Below, in pieces: positions 58,795 to 64,000 of a stretch of 64,000 nucleotides of DNA (within the stretch, counting starts at the first letter, position 1; every line of letters begins with the position of its first letter). The notes beneath the pieces are model-generated. The model saw only the letters and a list, made by a program, of their open reading frames with translations. It made no database searches and was not told the DNA's origin. Source of the DNA: Utricularia gibba (taxonomy: Eukaryota; Streptophyta; Magnoliopsida; Lamiales; Lentibulariaceae); NCBI GenBank assembly GCA_002189035.1, contig CM007990.1:3782001-3846000 (forward strand), written 5' to 3'. The position numbers and the translations under genes are program-made.

Positions 58795-59035
58795 TCTTCT
58801 ATGGAAGAAATGACGGTATAGACAAACACGTAATTAAATAATCTAAAAAAAATCATTTCTACAAACAACACTAATAATACCACAAAATTAGTTCAATTAT
58901 GAATCATATTAACAAAAAATTACGTCAAAGACAGAATCTATCAATTAATCCAACACACAACACATCTACGTTGCAATAAATATCAATAAGCCGAATACAA
59001 TATAGTTTTCTTCAATAAAAATCAAGCATAGGCCA

Positions 59036-60345
59036 TGCTGCGTGTCGTTTCCTCAACAAATTTAAAATAATTAAAACGTAAAACACTAAAAAGCGTAGTA
59101 CGAGTATCGATCTCAGGGAGTTGTTTTTCGTGGAAAGTGTTTTGTAAAGAACTTCTACAAAATGTCACGGTTTTGTAAAAGGGGGTTTTTAAGATGCATA
59201 AATAAAAGATACAACCTAAGTGATGTGCCATGACTACGGGACGCAGTTCCTGGGAATAAGACTCCATCTCCTTCCTTTGTCCGTCCTTGCCTCGGTTTTC
59301 ACTGATTTCTTCCGAATAGCTGGTTATAGGAGCAAAGAATAGCCTACTCTCCCTTACACCCTGATTGACAAGGAGGCATGGGAATAGCCTCATGTAATTC
59401 CCCCTTGGACGATTAGGAAGACAAGAGGATTGCCTTCGATTGCCTTCAAAACCGAATTGTGCGTGTGTGCCCAGCTGTTGCCAATGGCCAGTGGCAGGTC
59501 CGAGGTCACAACCTGTCCACTGTCGCGGTACCTAGGCCACAAAAAATCTGCTACTTCCCTCGAACCAGCAGGGTTGGAGTTGGTGCTCTTCACCTTGATT
59601 TTCACCAAAATCCGCGAGAAGTGGCCTACTACTCATAGACCTTGACTAAGAGTCATTACAGAAAGACTGCAACAAGACGCTTGGAAGTATGCGGAATCCA
59701 AATTGAATTCAGTGAAGAACCGAGTGTATTGCTCAGAACTTGGAAGGAAACTTCATCTACTTCCTAGAAACTAAAGGTTTTTAGCCTGAAAGGGCCATAG
59801 AAACAGAAATGAAAAGGAAGTTAAGTGTTCTTCCTCCTTGAGGGGAGGAAGAACCTTTAAGTTCTAGGTACAAGAGAAAATGTTCAAAAAGTCCGACACT
59901 AAGTGCTCCAAGTGGTTTTTATATGACTTCCCACGTGCATTAACTCTTTTGGGTTCCCTTCCCATCATTCCTTTGTCTTGTGTGTGCTAGCAGCCTTTCT
60001 TTGCGTGCAAGTTTGCACCTAATCATTGCTGCATACTCTGACATGCCGTAAGTCATGGGCCTTGACCAGTGTCAATCTTCCGCCCACAATCATTCCAACT
60101 CACGTACAAGGCACGAAAACTCAGAGTCTGACCACCTGCGATACTCCTGCAACACTCTATGACAGTCTCCTGACATGTCTCGGTCACAGTGCGAGAAAAA
60201 AGATATAAAATATACAAAAAATGGGAAAATATGAATTTTCTAGTAAAAATCAAATACTTCATAATAAGACTCCTAATTTGGGCAACCTCATACATAATTA
60301 ACACATAATAATACCTAATAAATAACTAGATAATGACACTTAACA
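59036..60345 (-). mobile_element. Solo LTR, family A copy 3
   Basis: 1310 bp on the minus strand, starting TGTTAAGTGTCATT and ending CACGCAGCA, with a perfect 5-bp target duplication GGCCA (59031-59035 and 60346-60350). It is exactly as long as copy 1 at 8219-9528 and very similar throughout (for example TGCCTTGTA...GAG, TTACGGCATGTCAGAGT). The 123-codon open frame 59022-59393 lies mostly within it. Confidence 0.92.
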
Positions 60346-60715
60346 GGCCATGCCGTGAAACCCATCACAGTGCATATGAAATTTATACCAAAATTTGCTT
60401 GATAAGCAAAAGGTGTGCTCGGACGGCACAGCGCAAGCGATCCTATTCGATTAGGGATTAGTGGGTTTCAAAATAGTCTTATTTTTATACTAAAAAATAC
60501 TCACATACCATGGGCATATTAGTAATTTAACTAAAAAAATATACTAAACACATCTCTTCTAAACTCACTAACCGAACACAAGTAGCAATTAACCTTAACC
60601 TTACTAACCTGCAAACCAAACAAGTTTTTCAAATGTAAACCCATATCCATGGGTTTATATATACCCAAATAATTCAAACCCAGGTAAATTTCAAGCCCAC
60701 GAAGCAAACACGCCC

Positions 60716-61306
60716 TAAAGGTTTCGGAAAACTAAATAAATAAAATGTTCTATTTCCGTGAACTACTATTCACAGCATGGAACAATAGCAATGAACTATA
60801 TCTTAGTAGTGTTCTTGAGGAAGGGGAGTCTTCTTCACGAGAATCTTCTTCTTCTCCTTTTTTGATCAATGTTCGTATTGTTGAAGCTTTGTTGGAGCTC
60901 CGGAAGCTCTCCTTTCGATTCTCTTTCCTCCAAAATCATCTTCTCCTCTCCCATTTCCCAAAGCAAGTCCTATCTTTGACACTACTATTGCTCATGTCCT
61001 TGACTTGTAGATTGTCACCGTGACAGTACACTCATTGTTCCTTTCTTAATGTTACTTTTTCCTTGGCAACCTGATGCTTGCATGAAATCCATATTGCCTA
61101 CCCTAATTTTTTGGACTTGCTACTAGATTCAAAAGAGGGTTAATCACATGGGATGGGCTAAATTGAAGGATTTAGCCCATTTGCACACAAAATTCATATG
61201 TTCCCTAAGTTTTGAAAAAACATTTGAAACTATAAACTAAACAACTAAAACATAATAAAAAGTCATAATTTTCTTATCGTAAAACAATAAAATTTGTGTG
61301 CTATCA
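60716..61306 (-). repeat. Partial LTR (family B) next to gypsy gag
   Basis: On the minus strand it starts TGTGATAGCACACAAATTTT at 61306, preceded by the same polypurine/junction sequence as the Athila element (GGGACAAGTCTAATATCG, GTTGTAGCATAG). The LTR runs into the right end of Harbinger 2 at 60715, which may have inserted into it. Confidence 0.65.
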
Positions 61307-61367
61307 CACTATGCTACAACGATATTAGACTTGTCCCTAACTCCTAATTAAAAGTAATTGGAAGCTG

Positions 61368-62060
61368 CTACGAAATAACAAGAAAACTTGAGTTAATGAT
61401 CGAGCAATGATTTTCATATGCATGAACAATAGAAGTGCTTGTGTGCATGTCAATAAACCTTCTCAATCTTTCTTTTCGGTGGTTGTACCAGATTGAATAT
61501 AAAGCCGTCTTGGATGGCGAGGCCTCAATGTTGACAGTGTATCGGATGGTAAAGAGCAACACCAACTTCTGATAAGATCCCACGTTATATGGCTCTAACT
61601 GTTTGAACCAAGTTTTTGCCCCTCTCAAGAGCGAGCAAGCGAACAACTTACACTTCAAGGATTCAGTATATAGTACCCTCACCATCCTCATATCAAAATC
61701 AGTCACATGGGATATGGGATCCTCTTTTCCATCATAAGTCGGCAGCCTATCCGGTACCTTGAACACTCTTCCAAGTTCTTCTACGATGAGTTCGTCTAAG
61801 AAAGGGTCAAAATGCAAGGTGGCCATTCCGGTTAGCCCCTCCGCACTGCTTTTCAGGGCCAAGTCGATGTCGGTTAGTACATCCCCACGCTCTATGACCA
61901 CATTCTGCTTGAAGGCATCTTGAAATCCCCTACTTTCTCTCACCACTCGTTGCATCCGCAGGCCGATCTCCCTTCTCTTTTCACAAATTTCGTCTAATTC
62001 TCTCCTCAATTCCTCTTCTCTTTTCTCTAGGATTTCTCTCGCTATTTCCTCCCTATCCAT
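61368..62060 (-). CDS. Ty3/gypsy gag fragment
   Basis: A 230-codon open frame with an N-terminal charged coiled coil (EIAREILEKREEELRRELDE) and the retrotransposon gag domain: FKVPDRLPTYDGKEDPISHV, FACSLLRGAKTWFKQL, GSYQKLVLLFTIRY. It lies directly upstream, in element orientation, of the polypurine tract and LTR, so protease, RT and integrase are absent. The end (after IDMHTS) reads into non-gag sequence. This is either an internally deleted element or a gag-only derivative. Confidence 0.82.
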   Translation of the reverse strand: MDREEIAREILEKREEELRRELDEICEKRREIGLRMQRVVRESRGFQDAFKQNVVIERGDVLTDIDLALKSSAEGLTGMATLHFDPFLDELIVEELGRVFKVPDRLPTYDGKEDPISHVTDFDMRMVRVLYTESLKCKLFACSLLRGAKTWFKQLEPYNVGSYQKLVLLFTIRYTVNIEASPSKTALYSIWYNHRKERLRRFIDMHTSTSIVHAYENHCSIINSSFLVIS

Positions 62061-62239
62061 ACCTGATTCATAAATGATCTTGTTGTGCCTTTTCCTTTAC
62101 AGCATTTCCTTCTTGGTTTCAGATTGAGTCTTCGTCTCTTGAAGGTATTCCAACTCTGGGGGTTTCAGGAAGAAATTGTAAAAGAACCCTAAAGAAGAAG
62201 AGAGACGAAACCATGAACCAAGCATATTTTTAAAAATTT

Positions 62240-63563
62240 CTTTTGTTTATGAGGAATATTGCTCCTATTTGGAAGTAGTTTTAACATTCTATGTGAACCA
62301 TTTATGATTTATGCTTTTTTTATGTTTCTTTTTTGTTGTTAAAGTTTGAAACATGGATTATGTTTACATTATGTTATGCATTAGTTTTATTTCTTTTGTC
62401 ATAAATAGTTCAGCATCTAATGGTACCTTGGGATAAAGAGAGATAGGCATGTTTGTTGTTCACTAAATCATATTTATCATGTAGTCATACTATTTTATGG
62501 AAACAAAATTAGATCTAGGAGAGGGAGGTAATGATGTTTATCATAAACAACCCTAATTAGAGGTAGACCAAAAATTAGGGGAAAACAAAGGTATAAATAG
62601 ATTTAAATCTTAATTTGTTAGGTGAATTACTTTAGGTTTAAGTGAAATAATTATTGAAATTAGCATGTTAATCTTGGGAGTCCCAAGTAGACCTGGGTAT
62701 GGGTATGGGTCAACTCGGGTTAGCCATGAGTCGACTTGCATAAAATGGGTATGAGTTACTCATACTCGTGAAAAACAAGTATGAGTGGAGTCGGTGATTT
62801 TCGACTCGACGAGTTACTCAGGTAACTCGTAAAAAAATGAATGATTTGTACTCTAGATTATTCATTTCTTAATTTAGATTTTATATCTTTTTATTTAATA
62901 TTAATAATTTGATACTAATTAATTTTGCCAATATTATATACCGTTAGTGTCAAATATCGTAAAGGAGTAGAGAAAACTTTATTACATTTTTTTAAATCAA
63001 ATATTTAATAATTAAATAGATCATATACAAATAAAAAAATTCTTATATAACAAAAAAAGTAATTGAAAAATAGAATAATTATTTTAAAAAATAAGATAAA
63101 ATACGATTTGACGAGTACATACTTGGATCAACTCGACAAGTCAACAGATAACGAGTCAACTCAAGTACGATACGAGTTGGGGATCAAAACCCGTCAACCC
63201 GTCGACTCGTGAGCTCATAATAAAGCCATGACTCGATAAGTCCGACTCATTACTCGACAAGTCACCACCCATGCCCAGGTCAAATCCCAAGGCATCACCT
63301 CATTTCTTCCTAAGCACCAACTGAGTTCACCAATTTGTTGATTTGTGGTACTATATTTTATCACAAAAATGAATTAGTTATAGCTTACACTAAATCTTTT
63401 CTCTGTGACATTCATTGAATATATTGACTCTCACATAATAAAAACTCTTAATTATTTCACTATACTCATAATTGTTTCATTATTAAGTGTGTATTAGATT
63501 TATAAATTTTATTGATTAGGAAAATTTAAAATTTTATAATGACGTGCAAATTTTTGTTTATCA
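62240..63563 (+). mobile_element. LTR, family B, carrying a nested MITE
   Basis: The family's typical 3' part is present (TACCTTGGGATAAAG, ACCCTAATTAGAGGTAGACC, ATAAATTTTATTGATT, end TTGTTTATCA at 63563). It is interrupted by a 596-bp element at 62688-63283. The left limit is approximate. Confidence 0.6.
62688..63283. mobile_element. hAT-like MITE, 596 bp
   Basis: Ends TAGACCTGGGTATGGGT (left) and TTGACCTGGGCATGGGT (right, inverted). It is flanked by an 8-bp duplication GTCCCAAG (62680-62687) and ATCCCAAG (63284-63291) with one mismatch; the undisrupted LTR family has this sequence once. Many copies of the theme GAGTAACTCG/CGACTCG occur inside. No coding capacity. An 8-bp duplication indicates the hAT superfamily. 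Confidence 0.82.
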
Positions 63564-64000
63564 ATACATATATGTTGTTGTGAGCTAGTTGCAAGTGATT
63601 GTTTCCATGCATTACTTATATGATTGCTACTACACCCATTATACATGGTGGGGAAAGAAGCACATAATAAATTGTTCTATTGTATAAGTGATTCCTACAT
63701 CTAGAGGTTTCCCAGCTGTACTAGGTTTTTACCTGGTAAATCTACATGCGACATATGCATACAAAACACATTCTTATCTAGAGCTACGCAAGGCCATCCC
63801 GCATCTACATCTGTTTAATCCCTAAATCTTCCTGAGTACTTCTAACAATATTATTCCAAGTTTTTTCAATGGAAGGGTATTGTTTCAACAGTGTTTAGTT
63901 AAATACAGTATGTTGACTTAAATAATGATTTAATTTAAAAGTGATTGAAGTGTTATTTATGCTAAACAACATACTCTAGGACTACAAAGTAAAAGACAGA
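63564..64000. repeat. Conserved SCPL 3'-flank module, copy 3
   Basis: Matches 22940-23370 and 34450-34870. In both of those cases the last exon of an SCPL gene follows within 100-150 bp, so the next minus-strand SCPL gene (SCPL-8) is expected just beyond the window. Confidence 0.7.

Larger units (their letters stand above)
55660..60715 (+). mobile_element. PIF/Harbinger transposon 2 with captured phosphatase fragment
   Basis: Left end GGGCATGTTTGCTTCATGGG and right end (inverted) GGGCGTGTTTGCTTCGTGGG match at 18 of 20 positions. The right flank is TAA; the left flank is ACA, so the target duplication is not intact. Inside are transposase pieces (+) at 56110-56345 and 57356-57837, an FCP1/NIF phosphatase fragment (+) at 57865-58480, a Myb/SANT ORF1 fragment (-) at 58543-58794, a family B LTR (56350-57330) and a family A solo LTR (59036-60345). 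Confidence 0.85.

Noticed and set aside
1-64000. CRISPR arrays, rRNA or tRNA genes, bacterial operons
   Set aside because: None seen. The direct repeats are transposon or segmental duplications, and the tRNA-like matches are only primer-binding sites of retrotransposons.

Overview
The window is nuclear DNA of a flowering plant. It is AT-rich, with intron-containing genes, a chlorophyll a/b-binding protein gene, a tandem family of serine carboxypeptidase-like (SCPL) genes, and many plant-type LTR retrotransposons and PIF/Harbinger DNA transposons. The species cannot be named from the sequence.

Layout. 1-1800: intergenic sequence and the LHCB6 promoter. 1886-2734 (+): LHCB6 (CP24, minor photosystem II antenna), with two apparent 1-bp deletions in exon 1. 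2947-4382 (-): a decayed plastid 3-hydroxyacyl-ACP dehydratase (FabZ) pseudogene, tail-to-tail with LHCB6, with a 208-bp tandem duplication in its intron. 4490-42500 (-): a head-to-tail array of seven SCPL copies. SCPL-4, -5, -6 and -7 each give a complete 14-exon reading frame (455, 454, 451 and 454 aa) with Ser, Asp and His in the expected places. SCPL-1, -2 and -3 are broken by a solo LTR, a second solo LTR plus a Ty1/copia element, and a 0.46-kb insertion, together with frameshifts and a lost splice site. The intergenic spacers are duplicated with the genes. At the right edge (63564-64000) the module normally found just 3' of an SCPL gene reappears, so an eighth copy probably starts beyond the window.

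45785-60715: two PIF/Harbinger elements with terminal inverted repeats, each with a transposase on + and a Myb/SANT-like ORF1 on -. The first is split by a truncated Athila-type Ty3/gypsy element (46966-51858). The second holds an LTR, a solo LTR and a fragment of a host FCP1/NIF-type HAD phosphatase gene. 60716-63563: a gypsy gag fragment between LTR pieces, one of which carries a hAT-like MITE.

The intact SCPL genes encode secreted or vacuolar S10-fold proteins. By family resemblance (signal peptide, about 455 aa, tandem array) they are probably clade IA acyltransferases of specialised metabolism, but no substrate can be read from sequence. The array's most distinctive traits are conserved GC-AG introns, an altered catalytic-Asp loop, and loss of the TATA box in two members. 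All exon boundaries were derived by hand from frame, splice sites and comparison between copies.
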